Below are positions 41,227 through 48,529 of a stretch of DNA of 64,000 nt, in pieces (position 1 is the stretch's first letter; the number at the start of each line of letters is the position of its first letter). Position numbers and translations under genes: made by a program. Under the pieces are notes generated by a model. It searched no databases and was not told the origin of the DNA. It was given only the letters and a program-made list of their open reading frames with translations. Source of the stretch: Sphingosinicella humi (GTDB lineage Bacteria; Pseudomonadota; Alphaproteobacteria; Sphingomonadales; Sphingomonadaceae); NCBI RefSeq assembly GCF_003129465.1, contig NZ_QFFF01000001.1:1349501-1413500 (forward strand). Direction: 5' to 3'.

Positions 41227-42213
41227 CTATGCTGCTGTCTCGGCTGAATCCGCGCGCAGCGAGGCGGAGATTCTGCGTTGATGTCGTTCCAGTGCGATCA
41301 GCAGGAACAGGAACATCAGGACGACGAATACTCCGACCACTCGGACTGCCATCCACAACCGAGTCGAACCGTCCTGATTATCGGCGGCAATTTCGGCCCG
41401 CTGCATGTTAGCGCTGCCGGCATTTGCACGTCTTCTTTCAAGAAGAAGATCGAAATAGCGGTCCTGATAGGCGCCTAGTAGGTCGGTATGGCTCATCACG
41501 CCGTCGGGAAGTTTTGTCTCATCGACCGTGCGGGTGAACGGAACAGTACGGGTGTCATATGTAAGGCACTCGTCGAAGTAATACGCGTAGTAGCTGCAGT
41601 AGCGTTGTTCGCGAGTCCCTTTGATCGTCCGAGAAACCTTCGTCATTTTTGCGGACTGATATGCCTTCAGGCGATCGACAGTCGATTTGCTCGAAGCAAC
41701 AGTTGTCAGCGTGTCGAGCCAAGATTCTAGGTCTGCCTTGTCCACTGCGTAATCAAGGCTCCCATCGCGAATGCTTTCTAACCTTTCCGAGCTGTTGACA
41801 TAGCGTGCGTCGAACGCTTCTGCATCTAGGCGCTTGTCTTCAGGCCGCTTGAAAGCCTCGAACTTCGAACTAAACAGTGCCAAATAGCGTTTGGTGAAGT
41901 CCGCATAATAGCGCTTTTCGTCCGCAAACGGATCGGAGTTCTCGGCTGCGTCTGAATTGGCCGGGCGTGTCGTATCGATTTTGGTGACCTCTTCGGGCGA
42001 CACCGATGCGGGAACCTCCTTGACGGTCTCCACATCCAGCGAGGCCTTGTAGACGCCGCTGATTGCCAGCCACGCTGCATAAACAACGAGAAGCGTGGCT
42101 GCCACCAGCGCGATTGCTCTGATGACGCCGAGGTAAATCCGCTCCAGCTTGTTCAATAGGCTTCCAGCCCTTGCCCGGGCGCTAAGCGCCACATCGTTCT
42201 CTTCGTCGACCAT
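41227..42213 (-). CDS. Membrane protein of unknown function with two membrane segments
   Basis: 328 residues. One membrane helix near the N-terminus (GVIRAIALVAATLLVVYAAW), a large extracytoplasmic domain (about 55-280), and a second helix near the C-terminus (AVRVVGVFVVLMFLFLLIAL). The loop includes FADEKRYYADFTKRYLALFS and EQRYCSYYAYYFDECLTYDT, with two cysteines. AT-richer than neighbours, suggesting acquisition. I recognise no family. The ATG at 42213 has GGGGGG just upstream. Confidence 0.8.
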   Translation of the reverse strand: MVDEENDVALSARARAGSLLNKLERIYLGVIRAIALVAATLLVVYAAWLAISGVYKASLDVETVKEVPASVSPEEVTKIDTTRPANSDAAENSDPFADEKRYYADFTKRYLALFSSKFEAFKRPEDKRLDAEAFDARYVNSSERLESIRDGSLDYAVDKADLESWLDTLTTVASSKSTVDRLKAYQSAKMTKVSRTIKGTREQRYCSYYAYYFDECLTYDTRTVPFTRTVDETKLPDGVMSHTDLLGAYQDRYFDLLLERRRANAGSANMQRAEIAADNQDGSTRLWMAVRVVGVFVVLMFLFLLIALERHQRRISASLRADSAETAA

Positions 42214-42409
42214 GCATTTCCCCCCTGTTACTCGCCGACTGACGTCAGCTACTCAAAAGGCTACAATGGAATTCCGACGAAACAATGCTCAAATCACAGG
42301 ACCAAGCCTCTTCAGCCTTTTGGCTCGGTTCGCGCTGTTGGTTTCCAGATATTCTCGGGCATTCGCTTTCACCCATCGCCTCGTCAACGAGGCGGCGTCC
42401 GTTGGACGC

Positions 42410-42434
42410 GGAACTGACTCTTGCGGCTATCGCT
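42410..42434 (+). promoter_or_regulatory. Near-consensus EcfG-type promoter
   Basis: GGAAC (42410-42414), 16-nt spacer, CGCT (42431-42434; consensus CGTT). 36 nt before the ATG of the PPOX-type gene. Confidence 0.45.
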
Positions 42435-42470
42435 TTTCTCCTTCGACCTCAGCACGAAGGAGCAGGAGCA

Positions 42471-42998
42471 ATGACCGACAGCCAGGGCGAAGCGCGGGTT
42501 TGGGAGTTGATGGAGAAGATCGGCTTTTGCATGCTCTCCAGCCTCGATGTGCCGGAGGGGCGCGCGTCGGCGGCCGGGACGAACGACCTCCTAATCCGCT
42601 CGCGGCCGATGGCGGCGCATGTTTGCCGGGAGGAGAACACCATCTACTTCCTGACCGATGCCGACAGTGCGAAGGACGAGGACATCGCGGCGCGGCCTCA
42701 GGTCAATCTCGCCTTCGCCGATACGTCGAAGCAGAGCTATGTCTCGCTGACCGGCCGGGCGGCGGTGTCGAACGATCGGGAGAAGATCAGGAAGCTTTTC
42801 TCCACCCCGGCCAAGGCCTGGTGGGATTCGCCCGAGGATCCCTCGATCCGCGTCCTCAAGGTCACGCCCCACGACGCGCAATATTGGGACAGCCCGGGGA
42901 TGGTGCGCAGCTACATCAAGATGGCCGCCGCCGCCGTCTCCGACGCGCGGCCGGACCTGGGCGACAATGAGAAGGTCGATATGGACGCGCGGGTCTGA
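42471..42998 (+). CDS. Pyridoxamine 5'-phosphate oxidase family protein (general stress type)
   Basis: 175 residues, flavin-binding split-barrel of the general stress protein 26 type: EKIGFCMLSSLDVP, RSRPMAAHVCREENTIYFLT, KDEDIAARPQVNLAFADTSK. Enzymatic substrate unknown. AAGGAGCAGGAGC precedes ATG 42471. First of a probable operon with DUF3140 and DUF2945 genes (gaps of 24 and 11 nt). A stress role is supported by the near-EcfG promoter and the neighbours. Confidence 0.88.
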   Translation: MTDSQGEARVWELMEKIGFCMLSSLDVPEGRASAAGTNDLLIRSRPMAAHVCREENTIYFLTDADSAKDEDIAARPQVNLAFADTSKQSYVSLTGRAAVSNDREKIRKLFSTPAKAWWDSPEDPSIRVLKVTPHDAQYWDSPGMVRSYIKMAAAAVSDARPDLGDNEKVDMDARV

Positions 42999-43022
42999 GG
43001 GAACGGCTGGAGGGCCGCGACC

Positions 43023-43376
43023 ATGGCACCCGGCAGCAGCCTCGGCTGGGACGAGATCCGGCGCGAGTTCGACACGGTCGTGAACATGACGCCGGCCGAG
43101 CTGGTGAAGTGGCTCGATACGGAAGAAAGCCAGTCGGTGGGATGGACCCGGAAGGGCGAGCAGGAGTCCGTGGGTCATCAGTCGGGACGGCGGATCGTCG
43201 AGATCAAGCGCAAGAAGACGGCCGAGCTCACCGACGAGGATTACGCGCATATGCGCAAGGTCGTCGGCTATGTCCGTCGCCACGAGGCGCAGGGCGGTCC
43301 GGCGGGCGACAAACGGCACTCCCGATGGCGCTACTCGCTGATGAACTGGGGGCATGATCCTCTGCGAGGAAAGTAG
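43023..43376 (+). CDS. DUF3140 family protein
   Basis: 117 residues. Matches DUF3140 as I remember it: EIRREFDTVVNMTPAELVKW, LDTEESQSVGWTRKG, GHQSGRRIVEIKRKK, YAHMRKVVGYVRRH, WRYSLMNWGHDPL. The basic character led to 'DNA-binding' annotations elsewhere, but the function is unproven. Linked with PPOX and DUF2945 genes. Confidence 0.88.
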   Translation: MAPGSSLGWDEIRREFDTVVNMTPAELVKWLDTEESQSVGWTRKGEQESVGHQSGRRIVEIKRKKTAELTDEDYAHMRKVVGYVRRHEAQGGPAGDKRHSRWRYSLMNWGHDPLRGK

Positions 43377-43387
43377 GAGACCAGGCC

Positions 43388-43594
43388 ATGACCAAGGAGT
43401 TCCGCAAGGGCGACAAGGTGGAGTGGCAGACCAGCCAGGGCAAGACGCACGGCACGGTGGTGCGCAAGCAAACCTCCGAAACCCGCATCAAGGGCCACAA
43501 GGTCGCGGCGTCGAGGGACGATCCTCAGTTCATCGTCGAGACCGACCAGGGCAAGCGCGCCGCCCACAAGCCCGAGGCGCTGACGAAGAAATGA
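43388..43594 (+). CDS. DUF2945 (HVA1 TUDOR-like) protein
   Basis: 68 residues. KGDKVEWQTSQGKTHGTVV and FIVETDQGKRAAHKPEALTK are the small beta-barrel hallmark of DUF2945/hypervirulence-associated TUDOR-like proteins. ACCAGGCC upstream is a weak ribosome site; the short gap (11 nt) suggests coupling to the DUF3140 gene. Function unknown. Confidence 0.88.
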   Translation: MTKEFRKGDKVEWQTSQGKTHGTVVRKQTSETRIKGHKVAASRDDPQFIVETDQGKRAAHKPEALTKK

Positions 43595-43665
43595 TCGCGG
43601 CGGCTCCGCGGAGATCGCCGGTCCGTTAGCAATCTGGTAGCCCCTTCGCCGCTACGCTCGTCCCC

Positions 43666-44040
43666 ATGGACGCGCACTACACATTCGAGATCGACCGCCC
43701 GCGCTCGCTGGTTCGGATCACCATGAGCGGTCTCTTCTCCCTGGCCGACATCGAGGCCTTCCTCGCCGATCGGGCGAAGGCCCATGCCGAACTGCGCTGC
43801 CTGCCCAACCAGCACCTCACCTTGAACGACGTGCGCGGCATGAAGATTCAGCACCAGGAGGTCGTCGCTGCCTTCCAGGCCATGCTGGCGGCGCCGGAAT
43901 ATCGCTCGCGCCGGCTCGCCTTCGTCGCCGGGCCGACCCTCGCCAAGAGCCAGCTGATGCGGGCGCTGTCGGGCCGCGACGCGCAATGTTTCGAGGACGT
44001 GGCGAGCGCCGAGCGCTGGCTGTTCGCCCCCGACGCCTGA
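43666..44040 (+). CDS. Small STAS/SpoIIAA-like protein
   Basis: 124 residues. YTFEIDRPRSLVRITMSGLF, SLADIEAFLADRAKAHAELR and FVAGPTLAKSQLMRALS suggest an alternating beta-alpha SpoIIAA-like fold; this is pattern recognition, not a firm match. No signal peptide. No clear ribosome site (the first in-frame ATG is used). Confidence 0.7.
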   Translation: MDAHYTFEIDRPRSLVRITMSGLFSLADIEAFLADRAKAHAELRCLPNQHLTLNDVRGMKIQHQEVVAAFQAMLAAPEYRSRRLAFVAGPTLAKSQLMRALSGRDAQCFEDVASAERWLFAPDA

Positions 44041-44069
44041 CCTCGCCTAGGCCCACCTCAAAAAACCAT

Positions 44070-44097
44070 TTTCCTACACGGCCTCGATCGGCCTAGC
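44070..44097 (+). promoter_or_regulatory. Weak third match to the TTTCCTACA promoter-like motif
   Basis: TTTCCTACA is preserved exactly (and ATTTTCCTACA shared with the 47659 site), but CTTACC is absent. Only some downstream positions agree. 107 nt upstream of a small membrane-protein gene. Confidence 0.25.
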
Positions 44098-44204
44098 GAA
44101 GCTCTGCCGCACGCCGCCGTCACCGTTGGCCCGGCCGCGCGCTCTTGCCAGGCGGGCGGGGAAGGCGCATTCCTGGCCACACACGCAGTCCGCGGAGGCG
44201 CGAT

Positions 44205-44438
44205 ATGCTGCTGATCGGGATCGGGGCGCTGCTGGTGGTCGCGGGGGTCGTGCTGGCGACGGTGCGCAACGCCCGGCGCGGCGGCCGGATGAGCGAGGCG
44301 GAGACGCCGGTCACCCACCAGCCCCGCGACACGCTCGAGCCGACCGGGCAGGGCGATCGGCTGAGCTTCAAGCCCGACCTTCCCGGCATCGGCCTCATCG
44401 TCCTCGGCCTTATCCTGATGGCGATCGGCGCCGGCTAG
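44205..44438 (+). CDS. Small membrane protein
   Basis: 77 residues with two predicted membrane helices: MLLIGIGALLVVAGVVLATV at the start and LPGIGLIVLGLILMAIGAG at the end, joined by a polar loop. GCGGAGGCGCG precedes ATG 44205. No family recognised. Confidence 0.7.
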   Translation: MLLIGIGALLVVAGVVLATVRNARRGGRMSEAETPVTHQPRDTLEPTGQGDRLSFKPDLPGIGLIVLGLILMAIGAG

Positions 44439-44452
44439 GACCGCGGCGGCCG

Positions 44453-44722
44453 TCAGTCCTCCTCGGCGGGCGCATAGTCGAAGTGGGACTTGATCTCGCG
44501 ATTGCAGAACTCGCCCACGGAGCCGCCGGCGCGGTGGACGGCGAGCAGCTCGCAATATTTCGCTTTGGGCACGTCGAAATAGCGGTAGCGGCGGCCGGTC
44601 CGATCCCCGTCGTCCTGGCGCCACCACAGGTCGAGGACGCAGTCGCCGGGCCGGTACGCGGCGCGCGCCACGGCCGTCGAGTCCGGGAACTCGACCTCCG
44701 GCGGCATGTCCTCGATCGGCAC
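44453..44722 (-). CDS. KTSC-domain protein
   Basis: 89 residues. YRYFDVPKAKYCELLAVHRA and SVGEFCNREIKSHFDY match the KTSC domain, a small alpha/beta domain often fused to or near nucleic-acid enzymes. Function unknown. Other residues are acidic (EDMPPEVEFPDS). Tail-to-tail with the gene at 44205 (14-nt gap). Confidence 0.75.
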   Translation of the reverse strand: MPIEDMPPEVEFPDSTAVARAAYRPGDCVLDLWWRQDDGDRTGRRYRYFDVPKAKYCELLAVHRAGGSVGEFCNREIKSHFDYAPAEED

Positions 44723-44790
44723 GACGAGCCCCTCCGAAGCCGGCCCCTTCTCCGTCTCAACGCTCGGGGAGAAGGGGCGGGTTCAGGGGG

Positions 44791-45162
44791 TCAGCGGCAG
44801 CGCAGGCCGCCGCGGTCGATCTCGCGGCCGATGAGGGCGCCGGCCGCGCCGCCGAGCAGGGTGCCGACGGTGCGCTCGCGGCCGCCGTCGAGCTCGCGGC
44901 CGAGCAGCGCGCCGACGGCGCCGCCGACGATGAGGCCGGTGGTGCCGTTGTCGCGGCGGCAATGATAGCGGCCGTCGCGCCCGCGCCAGATGCGGTCGCC
45001 GCGGCTCAGGCGGCGCGGCTCGTAATAGCGGCCATAATCGTCATAGGCCCGGTCCTTGGCGCGGCGGCCGTGGGCGGGCGCCCAAGGCGGCGGATCGGCG
45101 AAGACCGGAGCGACCGGCGTGGCGACGGCGAGCGCGGCGGCGGCGAGGATGAGGCGGTTCAT
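44791..45162 (-). CDS. Exported glycine-zipper protein
   Basis: 123 residues. Signal peptide ending PVAPVFA. Tyr/Arg-rich middle (DDYGRYYEPRRLSRGDRIWR), then CRRDNGTTGLIVGGAVGALL and GTLLGGAAGALIGREIDRGG as paired glycine zippers, with a Cys-Arg end. Clearly paralogous to the C-terminal half of the protein at 32464. ATG at 45162 starts the signal peptide. Confidence 0.85.
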   Translation of the reverse strand: MNRLILAAAALAVATPVAPVFADPPPWAPAHGRRAKDRAYDDYGRYYEPRRLSRGDRIWRGRDGRYHCRRDNGTTGLIVGGAVGALLGRELDGGRERTVGTLLGGAAGALIGREIDRGGLRCR

Positions 45163-45286
45163 GGCATTACTCCCGGAGATGATGTCGGCTCCATAACGAT
45201 ATCTCTTTGCGCGAGGTTGCATGAACCGGGCATTAGCTGCCGCCCGCTGCTGGCGCGGAGGCGGCGGCCTGCCCTATGGCGGCGGC

Positions 45287-45547
45287 ATGGATGAAGCGGT
45301 GAGAGCGGCGGTGTCGCCGACGGGAACGCTGGCGGTGCGGGTCACGCCCAAGGCCTCGGCGGAGCGCATCGTCGTCGAGGGCGGCGCGGTGCGCGTCTAT
45401 GTCACCGCCCCGCCGGACAAGGGCAAGGCCAACAAGGCGGTGATCGCCCTCGTCGCCAAGGCGCTCGGGATTCCGAAATCGGCGGTCGAGCTGGTCCGCG
45501 GCGAGACGAGCCGGGACAAGCTGCTCAAGATCGACGCGCCGCTCTAG
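45287..45547 (+). CDS. DUF167/YggU-family protein
   Basis: 86 residues from ATG 45287. VRVTPKASAERIVVEGGAVR, VYVTAPPDKGKANKAVIALV, LVRGETSRDKLLKID are the UPF0235/DUF167 hallmarks. Function unknown; often near yggT-type genes, but not here. Confidence 0.9.
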   Translation: MDEAVRAAVSPTGTLAVRVTPKASAERIVVEGGAVRVYVTAPPDKGKANKAVIALVAKALGIPKSAVELVRGETSRDKLLKIDAPL

Positions 45548-45610
45548 TCGGCGCGGATAGGACCGGGGCGACGGCGTGGCCGCGGCGGGTGGCCGTCGCC
45601 CCAAATTTGG

Positions 45611-45898
45611 TCACCAGCCGCGGCGGCGGTCCCAGCGATACCAGTCGCGCCGATCCTCGCGAGCGTCGCGGCGGAAGTCGCGGCGGACCTCGCGCAGCTC
45701 GCGGCGGCATTCGCGGCGCTCGCGGCGGTATTCGCGGCGGCTGTCGGCCCGGCGCAGCTCGCGCGCGCATTCGCGCTGCACCTGGCGGATCTCGCGCTGA
45801 TAGTGGCGGTGGTCGCCCCAGCCATGGGCGTTGGCCGCGGTCGCGGGGAGGGCGGTGACGGCCGCGGCGGCGGTGGCGGCCAGAACAAGGATACGCAT
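45611..45898 (-). CDS. Exported Arg-rich charged protein
   Basis: 95 residues. Signal peptide ending LPATAANA. The mature part is almost entirely Arg/Glu/Asp-rich helix (QREIRQVQRECARELRRADS, REVRRDFRRDAREDRRDW), closely resembling the charged half of the protein at 32464 (LRKADSRRDVREAKREYRRD). It lacks the glycine zipper, which is on the separate neighbour at 44791. ATG 45898. Confidence 0.78.
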   Translation of the reverse strand: MRILVLAATAAAAVTALPATAANAHGWGDHRHYQREIRQVQRECARELRRADSRREYRRERRECRRELREVRRDFRRDAREDRRDWYRWDRRRGW

Positions 45899-46095
45899 AT
45901 ACTCTCTCCTTCTTCGCGCCCGCGATCGACGGGCGCACAATGTCGGAGCCATCTCGTTACGCCTCCTTTCCTGAACCGGCGGGCTACGCGATGTTCATCC
46001 ACCGTTCGGGAAAGCTGAACGGGAAAGGCCTTCCGCGCCGGCAGGCGCGGAGCCGTTAACGCGCTGGTCAGGGCACCGCCTCAAAAGGGCGGGCC

Positions 46096-46758
46096 ATGGG
46101 CGACCTGAACTTATTCAACCCGAAGCGGAAGCGGCCGCCGCGGCGCTCTTCCTTCCATCGCTCGCGTTGGAGAGCCCCGGCGAGCGGGCAGCCTTATCGC
46201 GCGCGCAAGCTCGTGTCGGCGCGGGATCTGCGCATCATGGTTTGGATCGGCCTGATCCTCGGCCTTCTCGCCTATCAGGCGATGCGGCTGCCGGGGACGG
46301 AGGCGCCGCCGGTCGTTCCGCCCGCCATCGAAAGGCCGAACGCCGATCCCTATGCGGAATCGCGACGGTCCCGCACCATATTGGAGGCGCAGGAAGGCGC
46401 GTCCCCCGGAGCATCGGCGGGGCAAGGCAGAGGCCGCGCCGCGCCGGCGGCGGTGCGGATCGTCGACGGCGACACTTTCTGGCATGGCAGCGACAAGATC
46501 CGGATCGCCGACATCGACACGCCGGAGGTGAGGGGGCGCTGCGCCTATGAGCGCGATCTCGCGGTGCGGGCGACGCGGCGGATGGAGGCGCTGCTCGTCG
46601 CCGGCCCCTTCGAGCTGGAGCGGATCCCCGGCCGCGACGAGGACCGCTACGGCCGCAAGCTCCGCGTCGTCACCCGGCATGGCCAGAGCCTCGGTGACCA
46701 GCTCGTCGCCGAAGGGCTGGCGCGGACCTGGTCGGGGCGGCGGGAGCCCTGGTGCTAG
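46096..46758 (+). CDS. Membrane-anchored thermonuclease (SNase-like)
   Basis: 220 residues. An Arg/Lys-rich cytosolic N-terminus, one membrane helix (IMVWIGLILGLLAYQAM), then a TNase-like domain (from about residue 115): VRIVDGDTFWHGSDKIRIAD, IDTPEVRGRC, DRYGRKLRVVTR. Asp/Arg/Glu catalytic residues of SNase are visible. The Cys in RGRCAYE and the C-terminal PWC could pair in the periplasm. Substrate presumably single-stranded nucleic acid. Confidence 0.88.
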   Translation: MGDLNLFNPKRKRPPRRSSFHRSRWRAPASGQPYRARKLVSARDLRIMVWIGLILGLLAYQAMRLPGTEAPPVVPPAIERPNADPYAESRRSRTILEAQEGASPGASAGQGRGRAAPAAVRIVDGDTFWHGSDKIRIADIDTPEVRGRCAYERDLAVRATRRMEALLVAGPFELERIPGRDEDRYGRKLRVVTRHGQSLGDQLVAEGLARTWSGRREPWC

Positions 46759-46822
46759 GAGCGCCCGCGCGGGTCGCCAGGCCCGCGAATGGTCACCAAT
46801 GTTCGCAGTGGCCATGGCGTCA

Positions 46823-47593
46823 CTAGGACGGGAGATCGGTCAGCCCTTCGAGCAGCGCCGGGAAGCTCTCCCGCGCTTCGGCCTGGGGATCGGCGGCATC
46901 GTCCTTGCGCAGCTCCCACGGCGCGGCGAAGCGGCGGGGATCGAGCCGGGCGAGCAACCACATCAGCAGCTTGTCGCTCGGCGCGCGCTTTTCCGCGACC
47001 AGCTCCCCGCAATGCCAGACCTGCTCGGTGCGGCCGTTGATCGCGCGATCGAAGGCGAGCGCGGAGAGCCGCCCGACGGCCAGCTGCTGCGCGGTGTCCC
47101 AGGCCGAGGCGAAGGCCGGCGAGCGGGCGCGAAGCCGGTAGGCCGACCGCGCCGTCAACCGCGCCGTGGCGCTGGCGAGATGGACCGAGCCGGTCTCGGC
47201 GAGATTGACGAGGAACAGGCGCTGCCGCTCGGCGCTCCAGCCGGCGAGGCGCTTGCGGCTGTCCTCGAGGGGAACGCCGTCGAACGGCGTGGCCGCTACC
47301 GGCGGCTCCGCTGCGGACTCGCTCGCTGACTCCGCAGCCGGACGAAGGGATTCTGCGTCGCCGGCCATTGGCGCCGCTTCGCCATCGGCACGATGCTCCG
47401 CCACGGACCCCGTTTCGGCGGGCGGCAGCAGGTCGGCGGGCCAGACCTCCTCACGCTCGGCCGCGGGCACGAGCGAGAGGCGCGGCCCGCCCTCCTCGTC
47501 GGCCGCCCGGGCGACGGCCTCCTCCCGGTCGCACGCCGCGGCCCAGGCGTCGAACTCCTCAAGGCTCCAATCCCTCGCCGTGTGACGCTTCAT
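46823..47593 (-). CDS. Terminase-small-subunit-like helix-turn-helix protein
   Basis: 256 residues (ATG 47593, GGGAG 9-13 nt upstream). N-terminal WSLEEFDAWAAACDREEAVA, a Pro/Ser/Glu-rich linker (about 50-125), and a C-terminal region resembling phage small-terminase or HTH proteins: RQRLFLVNLAETGSVHLAS (helix plus recognition-helix pattern), LTARSAYRLRARSPAFASAW, QLAVGRLSALAFDRAINGRT. Role inferred: DNA binding, perhaps packaging of a gene transfer agent. Upstream carries the same 28-bp motif as the endolysin/holin cassette. No other packaging gene is adjacent. Confidence 0.75.
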   Translation of the reverse strand: MKRHTARDWSLEEFDAWAAACDREEAVARAADEEGGPRLSLVPAAEREEVWPADLLPPAETGSVAEHRADGEAAPMAGDAESLRPAAESASESAAEPPVAATPFDGVPLEDSRKRLAGWSAERQRLFLVNLAETGSVHLASATARLTARSAYRLRARSPAFASAWDTAQQLAVGRLSALAFDRAINGRTEQVWHCGELVAEKRAPSDKLLMWLLARLDPRRFAAPWELRKDDAADPQAEARESFPALLEGLTDLPS

Positions 47594-47631
47594 GATCATC
47601 GCTCCCATGAGTCGCAAAAAGGAGCAGAGCA

Positions 47632-47659
47632 GTTATCCTATTTGGTAAGCTGTAGGAAA
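47632..47659 (-). promoter_or_regulatory. Promoter-like 28-bp motif before terminase-like gene
   Basis: On the minus strand TTTCCTACA-G-CTTACC then AAATAGGATAAC. 22 of 28 positions are identical to the element at 22434-22461; the motif ends 38 nt before the ATG at 47593. The same orientation and comparable spacing suggest one activator. Confidence 0.6.
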
Positions 47660-47859
47660 ATAGTTTCTCCGGACCGGCGGCGCAGGCGAGGCGGCGCGGC
47701 GGAAGGCCCGTTCTAGTGAGACAGTCGGCCCCAAGCGGGTTGATCCTCGGGCGGGGTTGCATAATTTTGTGGGGTCGCGCCCTTTGCGGGCGTGCCTGGC
47801 GGAGGGGATCTCTCCGGCCTCTCCTGCCCCCTTTTGGTAACTCAGAGTGGAGGAGACAG

Positions 47860-48402
47860 ATGGCATTCAAGCGAAAGGTCGTTCTGGCCGGCCTGGCTTC
47901 ACTGGCGCTGGCCGGGGCCGCGGCGGCGGCGCCCGGCGCCAACCCCGTCAACGTGCTGAACGTCGCCCTGCCGGACGGCTCGGTCCATATCCATTATCGA
48001 GGCGAGACGCCGCCGCGCCTGGTGATCGCCGAGGCGCCGGCGCCGGTGCGGTTCGTGCCGGTGAGCGCCTATCGCGCCGAAATGGCGCCGTTCGCCACCT
48101 TTCGTCGGATCGCGGCCGAGATGAACCAGCGCATGGCGGCGATGATGCGGCTGATGGCGGCGGCGCCGGCGATGCCGCTCGACGGCGCGCCGGGCCTGAG
48201 GCTCGCCAGCGACGGCGGCGTGCCGGGCGGCGGCTACAGCTTCGTCTCGCGCAGCGTCACCCAGGGCGGCTGCACCCGCACCGTCCAGATGGTGCGGGCC
48301 GCGGGAGAGGCCGAGCCGCATGTCGCCACCCGCATGTCGGGCGATTGCGGCGAGGCGGCCGACGTGGCTCCCGCGCCGTCGGTCAGCCGCACGACGATCT
48401 GA
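47860..48402 (+). CDS. Exported Met/Ala-rich protein of unknown function
   Basis: 180 residues. Signal peptide VVLAGLASLALAGAAAAAPG. VNVLNVALPDGSVHIHYRGE and PRLVIAEAPAPVRFVP, then a Met/Ala-rich helix (EMNQRMAAMMRLMAAAPAMP) and a C-terminal SFVSRSVTQGGCTRTVQMVR with paired Cys (GGCTRT, SGDCGEA). GGAGGAG precedes ATG 47860. Strong terminator downstream. Met-rich motifs hint at metal binding, unproven. Confidence 0.78.
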   Translation: MAFKRKVVLAGLASLALAGAAAAAPGANPVNVLNVALPDGSVHIHYRGETPPRLVIAEAPAPVRFVPVSAYRAEMAPFATFRRIAAEMNQRMAAMMRLMAAAPAMPLDGAPGLRLASDGGVPGGGYSFVSRSVTQGGCTRTVQMVRAAGEAEPHVATRMSGDCGEAADVAPAPSVSRTTI

Positions 48403-48424
48403 TAGGTCGATCGCCGAAATAGCA

Positions 48425-48456
48425 GGCGCGGAGTTTGGCACTCCGCGCCTTTTCTT
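48425..48456 (+). terminator. Intrinsic terminator
   Basis: 10-bp stem GGCGCGGAGT / ACTCCGCGCC, loop TTGGC, followed by TTTTCTT. It separates the GC-rich exported-protein gene from the AT-richer DUF4917 operon. Confidence 0.9.
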
Positions 48457-48529
48457 CGTAGCCTCCACCTCGGGGCGCTTCGGCCATGGGCTGGCAATCG
48501 CGAAAGCGCACCACTCGGCATGGCGGTGG

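Noticed and set aside
44070-44097. Third copy of the GTA-associated motif
   Set aside because: Kept only as a weak feature; the CTTACC half is missing and the next gene starts 107 nt away, so it may be a chance match.
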